Positions 42,011 through 52,499 are shown, numbered from the stretch's first letter. The stretch: 64,000 bases of DNA from Paenibacillus ferrarius (GCF_002027705.1 NZ_MBTG01000011.1:142559-206558), one strand, 5' to 3'. Made by a program: numbers and translations. The notes: generated by a model not told the origin, from the sequence alone.

Positions 42011-44119
42011 ATGATAAGGCATGATGCTTTAAGGAATATTTGGGTGCTTGAAGGAGATCATATTTCCTACGCTTTGGGATTAAGTGAGCAAGGTACCCTC
42101 AATCATATTTATTTCGGAGAGAAGCTCCCACGCCTCTCGGATTATCCGGCAGCAGCGAAGATATCGGAGTACCCTTATACCCTTGGAAGTGAACTAAATG
42201 AAGAGGAGTATATGGGATGGGGGAAGGCTAAATTTACGGAGCCAAGCTTAAAAGTTACGTTTCATGATTATGTAAGGGATCTCCATTTAACATTTGTAGA
42301 TTTCGAAATTTCGGAGAACAGACTTCTCTTCATACTGAAAGATAGTCATTACCCCTTAGAGGTAAGGCTCTATTATAAGGTTATCGCAGATTGCGACCTC
42401 ATTGAACGGTATGCTGAAATTATTAACCTTGGTGAGACAAATATATGCTTGGAACAAGCATTGACAGGGTCCATGTACTTGCCAAGAGAGCGAGATTATA
42501 GACTTACTTATCTTTCTGGCAAATGGCCGGCTGAAACGCAATTAGATCGCGTCATGCTGCCAGATACGAAGGTCGTACTTGAAAGCAGAAGAGGCACAAC
42601 CAGTCATTATGCCAATCCCTTCTTCATGTTGGATCAAGGTGGGAAAGCGGATGAAATTCAAGGGGAAGTCTTCTTTGGGGCATTGGCTTTTAGCGGAAAC
42701 TGGAAAATGGTTTTCGAAAAAGATAAGTTTAATATGTTGAAAGTAAGCGCAGGGGTTAATGATTTTGATTTTTCTTGGAATTTAAAGCCTAAAGAGAGTT
42801 TCCATGCGCCGAAGTATATCGTTGGTTATGTAAATAGCGGGTTTGGTGAAGCTAGCCGAAACCTCCACAAATATCAACGGAACTATGTGCTGCCTGAAGA
42901 GAACAGAGGCAAGCTGCGGAAAGTGCTTTATAATTCGTGGGAAGCTACAAGCTTTGACGTGAACGAAGAACAACAGATTAAGCTGGCAGAGATCGCGTCC
43001 AAGATGGGTGTGGAGCTGTTTGTGATGGATGATGGGTGGTTTGGTGCTCGAAATTCGGATCAGGCAGGACTTGGGGACTGGGTCGTTAATTCAGATAAGT
43101 TTCCGAATGGACTGCATGGTTTAATTCGTAAAGTAAACGATTTAGGCATGGCGTTTGGATTATGGATAGAGCCGGAAATGGTTAATCCGGACAGTGACTT
43201 ATATCGTTCGCATCCGGACTGGGTTTACCATTTTCCAACAAGAGAACGAACGCCAATCCGAAATCAGCTCGTATTAAATTTAGCTAGAGCGGATGTAAGG
43301 GAGTTTATCTATAACGCTATAGATCGCCTCCTATCCGAGCATCCGATTGCTTTCATTAAGTGGGATATGAATCGAAACTTTAGTGAGCCAGGGTACCCGA
43401 GTGCACCAACAGAGGAGCAGAGGGAAATTTGGGTTCGGCATGCTCAGGGCGTTTACGAAATAGCAGAAAAGCTCAAGCGCAAGCACCCCAATGTCATCCT
43501 TCAGTCCTGTTCCGGAGGAGGAGGACGTGTTGATATGGGGATCTTGCAATACTTTGACCAAGTATGGACAAGTGATAATACCGATGCGTTTGATCGGTTA
43601 CGAATTCAAGAAGGGTTCTCTTATGCCTATTGCTCCAAAATTATGGAATCCTGGGTTACGGATGAATTTAATTGGCTAAATAGAAGAAAACTCACCTTGG
43701 CTTATCGTTTTCACTGTGCCATGATGGGGAATTTGGGAATTGGGGATAACTTATTGAAATGGAGTGACGATGAAAATCAGGAGGCCAAAGAACTTATTCA
43801 TTTATATAAGGAAATAAGATCAATCATCCAGCACGGACACCAATATAGACTTCTCTCCGTGAGAGAAAGTAAATTGGCATCGGTGATGTATGTAAGTGAA
43901 AGCCGAGACGAAGCAGTCGTTTTTGCGTTCTTACACTCGAACAACTTTGCGGATGAACTGCCTCGAATTCGCCTGCAGGGACTGGATGCGCAATCTGTGT
44001 ATCACGTTGAAGGGATCGAGCGTCCACTTAGTGGCAAGGCTTTAATGAAGATAGGAATTAAGGTTGATCTTAAAGGGGACTTTCAAAGTACGATCTTACG
44101 AATTCGTAAAGTTGTTTGA
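42011..44119 (+). CDS. GH36 alpha-galactosidase
   Basis: A 702-residue cytoplasmic enzyme (no signal peptide) that hydrolyses terminal alpha-1,6-galactose from imported oligosaccharides. The N-terminal beta-sandwich is about 1-300. The barrel shows the substrate motif MDDGWFGARNSDQAGLGDW, nucleophile D452 in IKWDMNRNF and acid/base D522 in TSDNTDAFDRLR. The CSGGGGR segment and C-terminal beta domain are also typical. It ends the operon; no terminator was seen after it. The enzyme identifies the likely transported sugar of the upstream ABC system. Confidence 0.95.
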   Translation: MIRHDALRNIWVLEGDHISYALGLSEQGTLNHIYFGEKLPRLSDYPAAAKISEYPYTLGSELNEEEYMGWGKAKFTEPSLKVTFHDYVRDLHLTFVDFEISENRLLFILKDSHYPLEVRLYYKVIADCDLIERYAEIINLGETNICLEQALTGSMYLPRERDYRLTYLSGKWPAETQLDRVMLPDTKVVLESRRGTTSHYANPFFMLDQGGKADEIQGEVFFGALAFSGNWKMVFEKDKFNMLKVSAGVNDFDFSWNLKPKESFHAPKYIVGYVNSGFGEASRNLHKYQRNYVLPEENRGKLRKVLYNSWEATSFDVNEEQQIKLAEIASKMGVELFVMDDGWFGARNSDQAGLGDWVVNSDKFPNGLHGLIRKVNDLGMAFGLWIEPEMVNPDSDLYRSHPDWVYHFPTRERTPIRNQLVLNLARADVREFIYNAIDRLLSEHPIAFIKWDMNRNFSEPGYPSAPTEEQREIWVRHAQGVYEIAEKLKRKHPNVILQSCSGGGGRVDMGILQYFDQVWTSDNTDAFDRLRIQEGFSYAYCSKIMESWVTDEFNWLNRRKLTLAYRFHCAMMGNLGIGDNLLKWSDDENQEAKELIHLYKEIRSIIQHGHQYRLLSVRESKLASVMYVSESRDEAVVFAFLHSNNFADELPRIRLQGLDAQSVYHVEGIERPLSGKALMKIGIKVDLKGDFQSTILRIRKVV

Positions 44120-44256
44120 TAGAGACGGCATTACGAAGTGAATTTACTGAGAGTTAAGGAGGTGATTGTTTTCAAATAATGGTCTGGAGGTATATGATTC
44201 CGCTATTGACTGACAGAGCTAAATTTGTAGAAAAGTTCCATTTTACCGCGTTAAAA

Positions 44257-44270
44257 TGGAAGCGCTTTAT
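44257..44270 (+). promoter_or_regulatory. Candidate cre (CcpA) site
   Basis: TGGAAGCGCTTTAT contains the AAGCGCTT palindrome and fits the cre pattern TGWAANCGNTNWCA except at the third base and the last two. It lies about 120 bases before the GH95-like gene. Catabolite repression is inferred. Confidence 0.5.
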
Positions 44271-44392
44271 ACTAGTGTGAAAGGAGGCTTTTGTTATTTT
44301 GTTGGCTTAACATTCGTTTTAAATGAATTTACCCTACAGCTGTTTTCATGTATAGGATATCTTGAATTATATGACAAAAAGGAGTTGGTATT

Positions 44393-47128
44393 ATGCAAAT
44401 GGCAAATATGTGTTGGAGATCAAAACGGTTTGTTATTTTTTTTCTCAGTTTTATTCTCAGTTTTGAATTGCTGCTATCCTCAACATTGCTTACGCCTGTT
44501 ACTCACGCATCTGTGTCTGTAGTGGATACGGAACTGCCTAAGTACAATGTAGTATGGAACTCGCCGAGTAACGACATTACAGGTTCAATGCCCATTGGCA
44601 ACGGAAATTTGGGAGCGCTTGCATGGGCTGAACCGAATGGAGATCTCAGAATCAGTTTAGCGCTGAACGACTCGTGGGATGAGAACATTCGGTCCATACG
44701 ATTAGGCGATTTGCGGGTGAAAGTCAGCCCGAACCCGTTTGCTTCCGGCCAGCCGTTTGAGCAAAAATTGCAGTACAAAGAAGGGAAAATTGTCATCACG
44801 GCAGGAACGGCGCCTTCTGCGATTACGTTTACCTTATGGGCCGATGCGAATCAGCCAGTCGTGCATCTGGAAGCGGACTCCGGCAGTAATTTCACGATGG
44901 AGGTCATTTCTGAAAGATGGCGCACGGTCGATAAAACGTTGACGACTACGCCATGGTCAGATTATATTCATGTAGCTAATTCGACTGCCAGTAGTAATTT
45001 ACCGGGTAAGGGGTTGGTCGTTACCGAGTCTGCCGATAAGGTTGTCCCTGGACAAGCCGGCAAAATCATCTGGTATCATCGCAATGAAACATCGCAGTGG
45101 AATGCGACAGCCAGCAATCAGGGCGTAAATCCAAACGTGATTGCAGATCCGTTCACTTACCGAACTTCCGGAGCGGTTGTGCAGGGGACGAATCTGCAGA
45201 GCTCTTCGGATGAGAAATTGATATCAACAGCCCCTAGCAGCAATTACCGGCTCGATATCACCGCTCAAACAGAGATCGTTCCTCAGGTTTCGACATGGCT
45301 GACGAACATTACGAATAAAGCAAATACCCTCTTTGGCACCGATATCGCTACGCTGCGCGGCGCTCACGAATCCTGGTGGCAAACCTTCTGGAACAAAAGC
45401 TATATGTTCGTTGCAGGCGATGCCAAAGCGGATATTGTGACAAAGGGCTGGATCGCAGCGCGATACTTGATGGCTGCGCAAGGCCGGTCCGAAGGTCCGA
45501 TCGAATTTAATGGCGGTTTGTTTACTTTTGAGAACGACAAGAAGCTGTGGCATGATTACACGCAGTTTAATCAACGATTTGCTTATTGGAGTATGCTGGC
45601 TTCTGGAGATTTCGATCTGATGCAGCCATACTTCAATATGAATGTCGCTTCCATTCCTGTGGCCAAGGCAAAGACGCAAGCGATGTGGGGACATCAAGGA
45701 TTCATTCTTTCCGAGCACATGATACCGTATGGTTTTCAATCCGGTTCTCACTATGGGTGGGATCGGACTGGCAAGCTTCCATCCTATATTTATGACGCGT
45801 GGACAAGGCTTTTGTACACAGGCACGCCGGAAATTGCCGATATGATGCTCGATTATTACGAGTATACGCAAGATGCTGCTTTTGTGACGAACAAGCTGCT
45901 GCCGTTTGCGAAAGAAGTCGTCATCTGGTATGACCAGCATTGGCCGAAGGAAAACGGGAAAATGAAAATGTATCCTATCTATTCTGGAGAAGCAGACCGT
46001 AATTTAACAAACACTACGGCCGATATAGCAAGTGTGACGAAACTTGTTAACGGGTTGCTCGCCTTGCCGAGCAACTTGACTATACAGGCCGATCGGGACT
46101 ATTGGACAACGATCAAGTCCCAGCTTCCGCCGCTGCCGATTAGCGATGGAAAGTTAAGGACGTCGGAGGATCTCGCTTTAGGGACAGACACCAATAACCA
46201 GAACTTGTGGCCGATATTCCCGCTGCGTATGTATGGCAAAGGGCTGCCGGATCTGCAGGTGGGGATCGATTCTTATTTGAACAGGAGGGGGAAAGCTCCT
46301 TCAGGGAACTTTGGCTGGAGACATGACGCCACACATGCGGCTTATCTCGGAATGACAGAGGAAGCGAAATTCCAAACCGTGTTGGCCTTCAACAGAATCA
46401 AATATCGATATATCGGGTTTATCGATGGCAATCCGGACGGGCTACACAGCATTGAACCGCTAGCGATCGGCAAAATTGCGCTGCAGGCGATGTTGATGCA
46501 GCCAGCGGGAGACAAGATCAATTTGTTTAACGCATGGCCTTCGAATTGGAACGTCAAATTCAAGTTGTGGGCGCCTAAGAACACAGCGCTTGAAGGGGAC
46601 TATCAGGGAGGTGTGCTGCAAAGCCTAAGTGTATCGCCTTCCAACAGATGGGTTGACGTTGTCCAACTCCTGCCGGCGAATACGATTGCAACTGGACAAA
46701 CCTACACGCTAACGGTCAAGCACTCCGGAATGAACGTGGACGTTCAGGGGGCTGGCACTCTAGATGATGCAAAAATTGTTCAAAATCCGGCAAGCACGGC
46801 ATTGAATCAGCAATGGGTTTTATCAAAAATTGATGATACGTATTACAAAATTGTCAATAATAACAGCGGAAGAGCGCTCGTTGTGCAATATGCATCAAAA
46901 GCAGACGGCGGCAAGATTGTTCAATACCCATATGACACGGGAAGTATCCAAAATGACGAATGGAAGATAGACAGTGTAGGGAATGGCTACTTCAAATTCA
47001 TCAACCGGCGAAGCGGCAAGGCGTTGGAATTGCCAGGAGCCAATACAACGGAGGGCACGCAACTCGATCAATTAACATATACCGGAGGCGATCATCAATT
47101 ATTTAAATTGACATTAGTTACTCCGTAA
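44393..47128 (+). CDS. Secreted GH95-like glycoside hydrolase with ricin-type lectin domain
   Basis: A 911-residue secreted enzyme. The signal peptide is about 1-40 (SKRFVIFFLSFILSFELLLSS). An N-terminal beta-sandwich of DUF5703/GH95 type (about 45-300) holds NSPSNDITGSMPIGNGNLGALAW. An (alpha/alpha)6 catalytic region (about 310-700) carries WGHQGFILSEHMIPYG, DYYEYTQDAAFVTNKLLPFAKEVVIWYDQHW and NLWPIFPLRMYG. The C-terminal about 130 residues are a ricin-type beta-trefoil carbohydrate-binding domain with LSKIDDTYYKIVNNNSGRAL and FKFINRRSGKALEL. Relatives cleave alpha-L-fucosides or alpha-galactosides; I cannot tell which here. AAGGAG lies 8 nt before the ATG. It is convergent with an AraC regulator, with only 13 bases between the two genes. 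Confidence 0.85.
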   Translation: MQMANMCWRSKRFVIFFLSFILSFELLLSSTLLTPVTHASVSVVDTELPKYNVVWNSPSNDITGSMPIGNGNLGALAWAEPNGDLRISLALNDSWDENIRSIRLGDLRVKVSPNPFASGQPFEQKLQYKEGKIVITAGTAPSAITFTLWADANQPVVHLEADSGSNFTMEVISERWRTVDKTLTTTPWSDYIHVANSTASSNLPGKGLVVTESADKVVPGQAGKIIWYHRNETSQWNATASNQGVNPNVIADPFTYRTSGAVVQGTNLQSSSDEKLISTAPSSNYRLDITAQTEIVPQVSTWLTNITNKANTLFGTDIATLRGAHESWWQTFWNKSYMFVAGDAKADIVTKGWIAARYLMAAQGRSEGPIEFNGGLFTFENDKKLWHDYTQFNQRFAYWSMLASGDFDLMQPYFNMNVASIPVAKAKTQAMWGHQGFILSEHMIPYGFQSGSHYGWDRTGKLPSYIYDAWTRLLYTGTPEIADMMLDYYEYTQDAAFVTNKLLPFAKEVVIWYDQHWPKENGKMKMYPIYSGEADRNLTNTTADIASVTKLVNGLLALPSNLTIQADRDYWTTIKSQLPPLPISDGKLRTSEDLALGTDTNNQNLWPIFPLRMYGKGLPDLQVGIDSYLNRRGKAPSGNFGWRHDATHAAYLGMTEEAKFQTVLAFNRIKYRYIGFIDGNPDGLHSIEPLAIGKIALQAMLMQPAGDKINLFNAWPSNWNVKFKLWAPKNTALEGDYQGGVLQSLSVSPSNRWVDVVQLLPANTIATGQTYTLTVKHSGMNVDVQGAGTLDDAKIVQNPASTALNQQWVLSKIDDTYYKIVNNNSGRALVVQYASKADGGKIVQYPYDTGSIQNDEWKIDSVGNGYFKFINRRSGKALELPGANTTEGTQLDQLTYTGGDHQLFKLTLVTP

Positions 47129-47141
47129 TCAACTTTGGATA

Positions 47142-48032
47142 TTACCCCTTCGGAACATTCCTATAAGCACTAGGTGAAGAACCGGTTATTTTCTTGAATA
47201 ATCTAGAGAAATAGTAGGGGTCAGGGATACCTAATTTTGCGGCAACTTCCTTGATCGACAGACCCGTTAGACTGAGCATTTGGGATGCCTTCTGAATTTT
47301 CATTCGCAAAAAATAGTCAATTGGCGGGAACCCTGTTTCTTCCTTAAATAACAAAATTAAATGCTGTTTAGACAAGCCGGTGTGCTTGGCCAATTCAGGG
47401 AGCTTCATAGAATCCTCCAAACGATCATTCATGTATCGGATGGCGAGTTCTAGATATTGCTCTCTTTTTTTATCTCTAGCTGTGCCACCTGCACTGATGC
47501 CGATACTGCTAATCAGCTGGCGAATCGACTGTGATACATGCGTATGGATAGGCAACGAATAGGTTTTATCGGATAGGAGGACATAACATTTATCAAAAAC
47601 ATCTTTGAACTCAGATATCGCGCCGATGGGGAGATGAACGGGGCCTGCATCCATTCCATACATCTGTATAAAGGCCTCTGCATGATCGCCCTGAAGATGA
47701 AACCAGTAAATACTCCATGGTGCATGGGTAGATGCGCCGTAGCGATGCGGCGTTTTGGCAGGAATGACAGCAAGATGATTTTGGGTTAAAACGATGGATT
47801 TGTTCGGATTGATCTCGATCCAGCCTTCCCCATCCGAACAAAAGATGAAGATATGGGAGCTGCTTCCTTCGCTGCGTTCACGGTAATGGTGGCGAGCATG
47901 TGGGAAATAGCCAATATCACTTATAAATAAATCTCGCGTCAGTTCCGAGCGGGAGAGTTCCGTCTGCATATAGTCAGGAAGAATAAACAATTTCTCTGCT
48001 TCAAAGCCTTCCGGCTTTCTCGTTATGTCCAA
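47142..48032 (-). CDS. AraC-family transcriptional regulator
   Basis: A 296-residue regulator. Residues about 30-130 form a cupin-type sugar-sensing domain (HHYRERSEGSSSHIFIFCSDGEGWIE, HLAVIPAKTPHRYGA). Residues about 190-290 are the double helix-turn-helix with LPELAKHTGLSKQHLILLFKEETGFPP and LGIPDPYYFSRLFKKITGSSPSAYR. I chose the TTG at 48032, with GGAGG 8 nt upstream; the in-frame GTG at 48041 overlaps that site. It is divergent from the DUF5107 gene and convergent with the GH95-like gene and may control either. Confidence 0.9.
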   Translation of the reverse strand: MDITRKPEGFEAEKLFILPDYMQTELSRSELTRDLFISDIGYFPHARHHYRERSEGSSSHIFIFCSDGEGWIEINPNKSIVLTQNHLAVIPAKTPHRYGASTHAPWSIYWFHLQGDHAEAFIQMYGMDAGPVHLPIGAISEFKDVFDKCYVLLSDKTYSLPIHTHVSQSIRQLISSIGISAGGTARDKKREQYLELAIRYMNDRLEDSMKLPELAKHTGLSKQHLILLFKEETGFPPIDYFLRMKIQKASQMLSLTGLSIKEVAAKLGIPDPYYFSRLFKKITGSSPSAYRNVPKG

Positions 48033-48147
48033 CTTGCACACCTCCAGTATAAATAAGAATATAATCCATTAGATTAAGCATTTTGTCAATTGGATATTAG
48101 CTTCTGCAGAGGTAAAGTAGAGACAATAAGATAAGGGAGTGGTGAGG

Positions 48148-51100
48148 ATGAGTCAGAAGGTTCGCATATGGGAAGAGAAGACGTCGATTCCGACTTATGG
48201 CATTGGAGAGCCGGATCGCAATCCGATGTTCTTAGAGAAGCGTGTTTATCAAGGAAGCTCAGGCAAGGTGTATCCACATCCGGTCATCGATAAAATTGAA
48301 GATGAGAAGAAACCTCAGTCCTATCAAATGGTTATTTTGGAAAACGACTATGTTCGCATCGAGATTATGCCTGAGCTTGGCGGACGGATTTACCGAGCGC
48401 TGGACAAAACGAATGACTATGACTTCGTTTATTACAATCGAGTTATTAAACCAGCACTTGTTGGCTTAGCGGGTCCATGGATTTCTGGCGGCATCGAATT
48501 CAACTGGCCGCAGCATCACCGTCCCAATACGTATGGTCAAGTGGAATACAAACTAACCGCAAATGAAGATGGAAGCGCGACGGTATGGGTGAGTGAGATC
48601 GATCGCATGTACGGGACGAAAGTAACGGCAGGTTTCACTTTATATCCAGGCAAAGCCTATCTGGAAATTTCTGCACAGTTATATAACCGGACACCGGAAC
48701 CGCAAACCTTCCTGTGGTGGGCGAATCCCGCTGTTGCGGTTAACGAGCATACGCAATCCGTATTTCCGCCAGATGTAACGGCGGTCTTCGACCATGGCAA
48801 ACGCGACGTCTCCAGGTTTCCAATCGCGACAGGAACGTATTACAAGATGGATTATTCTGCTGGCGTTGATATCTCACGGTATAAGAATATTCCCGTTCCT
48901 ACTTCGTATATGGCCTATAAATCCGATTATAACTTCGTGGGGGGTTATGATCACGGCGTTGGGGCAGGTTTGCTGCATGTGGCGAATCATCATGTATCGC
49001 CAGGCAAGAAACAATGGACTTGGGGGAATGGCGAATTCGGGCAGGCATGGGATCGCAATTTGACAGATGAAGATGGACCTTACATCGAGCTCATGACCGG
49101 TGTGTACACGGACAATCAACCGGATTTCACGTGGCTGCAGCCGTATGAGGAGAAATCGTTCAAACAATATTTCATGCCATACAAAAATATCGGTGTTGTG
49201 AAAAATGCTTCCATTGATGCTGCCGTCAACTTAGAAGTGGATGAGAAGGCGCGCGAAGCGGTTGTGTTAGCGTATGCAACTTCTGTGTTCGAGAACGCTG
49301 TTGTGGAGCTAACAGGCCGAAGCCGCACGTATGTGAAGGAAGTCGCTCTATTGTCGCCGACCCAAACGTTCAAGTCTGTCATCACGCTGGATGATAACGA
49401 TCAGCCCCATGATCTGAAGCTGACTGTTCGGGATGAGAGTGGCACCTTACTCATTGCCTATCAACCTGCGAAGCCGTCCATCGAGCAAGTACCGGATGCA
49501 GCTAAACCGCTGCTTGCCCCGGCTGAGCTCAAAACAAATGAGCAGCTGTATTTGGCCGGTCTGCATTTGGAGCAGTATCGTCATGCTACGTTCGAACCGG
49601 AAGATTACTACTTAGAAGGCTTGCAACGTGATCCAAGCGACAGCCGAATTAACGTGGCATACGGTACGCTTCTGCTGCGTCGAGGGTTGTATGCCAAGGC
49701 GGAAAGTCACTTCCGGACTGCTGTGAAATCATTAACTTGGCGTAATCCGAACCCTTATGACAGTGAAGCGTTCTATCAATTAGGGATTGCGCTTAAAGCT
49801 CAAGGACGTTTGGAAGAAGCGTTTGCAGCGCTTTACAAATCTACATGGTCCGCGGCGTGGCAAGATGCCGGCTTCTTCACACTGGCACAAATCGCTTGCG
49901 AGAAGGGGGCTTTCGGAGAAGCATTTGAACTAGTTGAGCGTTCGCTCATTCGCAATTCTCGCAACTACAAAGCACGTCACCTGAAAGCTGCGCTGCTTCG
50001 CAAGTTAGGACGTTTAGAAGAAGCGTTCGTCTACTCGCAGGAGACATTGGCACTCGATATCGCTGATTTTGGTTCAGCCAACGAACGGTACCTTACATTA
50101 GTAAGCCAAGGTGAGCAAGCAATGGCTAACGAAGTGAAAGCTGAACTGCTGCGGCTTATGCGTGGAGATGCTCATAATTATCTCAATCTAGCTTCTGATT
50201 ATGCGAATTGCGGCTTGTACGAGGAAGCGATTGATGTGCTTGATCGCATTGTACAAGGTTACGATTCTACTAAAGTGTACCCGATGATTCATTACACGCT
50301 CAGTTACCTGCATGAGAGATTAGGTCAGCTGGAACTGGCTCGACTTCATAGCAAGTCAGGCAACGTGGCAGCACCCGATTATTGTTTCCCGAATAGCCTA
50401 TTCGATTTACACGTCTTGTCGAGTGTTATTGCGGCCAACGCGAAAGATGATAAAGCACATTATTATGTGGGCAATTGGTATTACGATAAAAGAAGACATG
50501 AAGATGCTATCACGCATTGGGAAACTTCACGCTCCATTCGGGAAGATTTCCCGACTGTACATCGGAATCTGTCGCTTGCTTATTATAATAAACGCGGGGA
50601 TGCAGCATCGGCGCTGCTTGCCATGGAAAAGGCTTTCGCCTATGGGACGGAAGATGCACGCATTTTCTATGAATTGGACCAATTGTATAAAAAACTTGGT
50701 TATTCGGCAGCAACTCGCTGCGGCAAGCTGGGCGAACATCTAGCTTTGGTAAACAAACGCGATGATCTCTACGTGGAGTACATCACCCTATTGAATGCGC
50801 AGGGTTATCATGAGAAAGCTGTTCAAGCTCTGCAAGCACGCAACTTCCACCCATGGGAGGGTGGCGAAGGCAAAGTAACGGGCCAGCATGTTTTTGCCCA
50901 TGTCGAATTGGCCAAACGAGCTTTGGCTGAAGAACAATTTGTAGAAGCCGTCAGCTTATTGCGACAAGCACTTATTTATCCGGATAATCTAGGTGAAGGC
51001 AAGCTATCTGGCGCGCAAGAAAACAATGTCTATTACTATCTCGGACTTGCTCATGCAGGTTTACAGGAATCTGAGCTTGCACAGGAATGTTTCACGATTG

Positions 51101-51480
51101 CCTCTCAGGGATTGGAGGAGCCGGCTAGCGCCATGTATTATAATGACCAACCGCCAGATATGATATTTTATCAAGGGATGGCTTGGCTTGCCTTAGGCAA
51201 TGAGAAGGAAGCGAAGCGTCGCTTTAATAAACTGATTGATTACGCGGAGAAGCACCTCTTCGATGTCGTGAAATTTGACTATTTCGCTGTATCCTTGCCG
51301 GATTTCCTAGTGTTCGAGGATGATTTGAACGTACGCAATGAAGTTCATTGCCGCTACATGATGGGACTTGGGCATCTCGGACTAAGGAATATGGAGCTGG
51401 CGAGAGAGCAGTTTGATTCAGCGCTCCGTCAGGAAGCCAATCATACTGGTGCGCGCATTCATCGAGGCATGAGCTTGTGA
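48148..51480 (+). CDS. DUF5107-TPR protein
   Basis: An 1110-residue cytoplasmic protein. Residues about 40-350 are a DUF5107 domain, a beta-sandwich related to galactose mutarotases, with MPELGGRIYRALDKTNDYDFVYYN, PWISGGIEFNWPQHHRPNTYG and TFLWWANPAVAVNEHTQSVFPPD. From about 440 to the end there are more than a dozen tetratricopeptide-type repeats (for example LGIALKAQGRLEEAFAALYKS, NYKARHLKAALLRKLGRLEEAF). The domain pairing occurs near glycoside hydrolases in Bacillota and Bacteroidota; the reaction is unknown. I chose the ATG at 48148 with GGGAG about 9 nt upstream, over an in-frame GTG at 48139. The next gene overlaps its stop codon, so the two are coupled. Confidence 0.88.
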   Translation: MSQKVRIWEEKTSIPTYGIGEPDRNPMFLEKRVYQGSSGKVYPHPVIDKIEDEKKPQSYQMVILENDYVRIEIMPELGGRIYRALDKTNDYDFVYYNRVIKPALVGLAGPWISGGIEFNWPQHHRPNTYGQVEYKLTANEDGSATVWVSEIDRMYGTKVTAGFTLYPGKAYLEISAQLYNRTPEPQTFLWWANPAVAVNEHTQSVFPPDVTAVFDHGKRDVSRFPIATGTYYKMDYSAGVDISRYKNIPVPTSYMAYKSDYNFVGGYDHGVGAGLLHVANHHVSPGKKQWTWGNGEFGQAWDRNLTDEDGPYIELMTGVYTDNQPDFTWLQPYEEKSFKQYFMPYKNIGVVKNASIDAAVNLEVDEKAREAVVLAYATSVFENAVVELTGRSRTYVKEVALLSPTQTFKSVITLDDNDQPHDLKLTVRDESGTLLIAYQPAKPSIEQVPDAAKPLLAPAELKTNEQLYLAGLHLEQYRHATFEPEDYYLEGLQRDPSDSRINVAYGTLLLRRGLYAKAESHFRTAVKSLTWRNPNPYDSEAFYQLGIALKAQGRLEEAFAALYKSTWSAAWQDAGFFTLAQIACEKGAFGEAFELVERSLIRNSRNYKARHLKAALLRKLGRLEEAFVYSQETLALDIADFGSANERYLTLVSQGEQAMANEVKAELLRLMRGDAHNYLNLASDYANCGLYEEAIDVLDRIVQGYDSTKVYPMIHYTLSYLHERLGQLELARLHSKSGNVAAPDYCFPNSLFDLHVLSSVIAANAKDDKAHYYVGNWYYDKRRHEDAITHWETSRSIREDFPTVHRNLSLAYYNKRGDAASALLAMEKAFAYGTEDARIFYELDQLYKKLGYSAATRCGKLGEHLALVNKRDDLYVEYITLLNAQGYHEKAVQALQARNFHPWEGGEGKVTGQHVFAHVELAKRALAEEQFVEAVSLLRQALIYPDNLGEGKLSGAQENNVYYYLGLAHAGLQESELAQECFTIASQGLEEPASAMYYNDQPPDMIFYQGMAWLALGNEKEAKRRFNKLIDYAEKHLFDVVKFDYFAVSLPDFLVFEDDLNVRNEVHCRYMMGLGHLGLRNMELAREQFDSALRQEANHTGARIHRGMSL

Positions 51481-52412
51481 AGAACGAGCAAATGGTCAGC
51501 ATAATCACGGGAACCTACAAAGGGTTCGCATCCATAACCATGGAAAGCGAACAAATCAGCCTAACAACGGTACCTGATATCGGCGGAAAATTGGTTTCTA
51601 TCGTTTACAAACCTACTGGGAGGGAGTGGATGCTGGACTCCGGTCGTCGCGCTTTGCGACAGCCGGAATACGGCTCCATCTTCTCCGATTGGGATATGAG
51701 CGGATGGGATGAATGTTTCCCCACAGTAAATAAGGAGATGAATCTGCCAGATCATGGAGAGCTTTGGGCGCTTCCCTGGGCGTATAGGATCGAAGAAAAT
51801 ACAATCGTTTGCTCTGTGCGGAGTCCGAGGCTCCCCTATCAGTTCACGAGACGCATCTCATTTCCTTCATCAGATCGGATAAGAATGGATTATCGTGCTG
51901 ACAATTTGAGCGACCAGCCTATGCCCTTTTTGTGGGTGCCGCATCCCCAATTCGCAATCACGGAGCCAACACGCATACTGCTTCCGGAATACATGGAGAA
52001 AATGATGTGTGTGTACGAAGGTCTTACCCTTAAGAGGGAAGAATCATATACTTGGAATGATGTATCATTGCTTTCTCCTGTGGTTACTGGAGACGGTAGA
52101 AAGTTCTATTACGAAGGCCAAGTACCTGCGGGCTGGTCTGGTTTATACGGGGAAGAGAGCGGCAACTACTTGATCGTGACTGTTCCAGTGGATAAGGTTC
52201 CGTACCTAGGGGTTTGGATGGACGAAGGCAAGTTCAATGATCGGGTTACTTGTGCGCTGGAGCCTAGTATCGGCTATTATGACTCGCTTGACATGGCAGT
52301 GGGGAATGGGACTGCGCGGCTGATACCGGCCAATACATCCTTTGAATGGTATTTAGAGCTTTCCATCGGTGCAGAAGATTGGTGTAATAGAATTAACAAG
52401 TTCTCGGAGTGA
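51477..52412 (+). CDS. Aldose epimerase/mutarotase-like protein
   Basis: A 311-residue protein of the galactose mutarotase-like beta-sandwich fold. Recognisable parts are VPDIGGKLVSIVYKPTGREWML near the start, MSGWDECFPTVNKEMNLPDHGELWALPW and the later PFLWVPHPQFAI with a His that could act in catalysis. The GTG start at 51477 overlaps the upstream TGA (GTGA), and GAGG lies 9 nt before it. It probably acts on the same sugar as the DUF5107-TPR protein. The exact substrate is unknown. Confidence 0.85.
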   Translation: MKNEQMVSIITGTYKGFASITMESEQISLTTVPDIGGKLVSIVYKPTGREWMLDSGRRALRQPEYGSIFSDWDMSGWDECFPTVNKEMNLPDHGELWALPWAYRIEENTIVCSVRSPRLPYQFTRRISFPSSDRIRMDYRADNLSDQPMPFLWVPHPQFAITEPTRILLPEYMEKMMCVYEGLTLKREESYTWNDVSLLSPVVTGDGRKFYYEGQVPAGWSGLYGEESGNYLIVTVPVDKVPYLGVWMDEGKFNDRVTCALEPSIGYYDSLDMAVGNGTARLIPANTSFEWYLELSIGAEDWCNRINKFSE

Positions 52413-52429
52413 GTTGTATTCCTTGTGGG

Positions 52430-52464
52430 AGGCTGTGCATTGGCACAGCCTTTCTTCTCGTTGT
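52430..52464 (+). terminator. Rho-independent terminator
   Basis: AGGCTGTGC pairs with GCACAGCCT around a 3-base loop and is followed by TTCTTC, 18 bases after the mutarotase-like gene. Confidence 0.75.
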
Positions 52465-52499
52465 GTACTGAAAAGAGGGAGTGCAACGATCATGTCGAA

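Noticed and set aside
44256..44522. 88-codon plus-strand open frame starting in the cre-like site
   Set aside because: It overlaps the signal-peptide region of the GH95-like gene in another frame, and that gene has a better ribosome site and clear domains.
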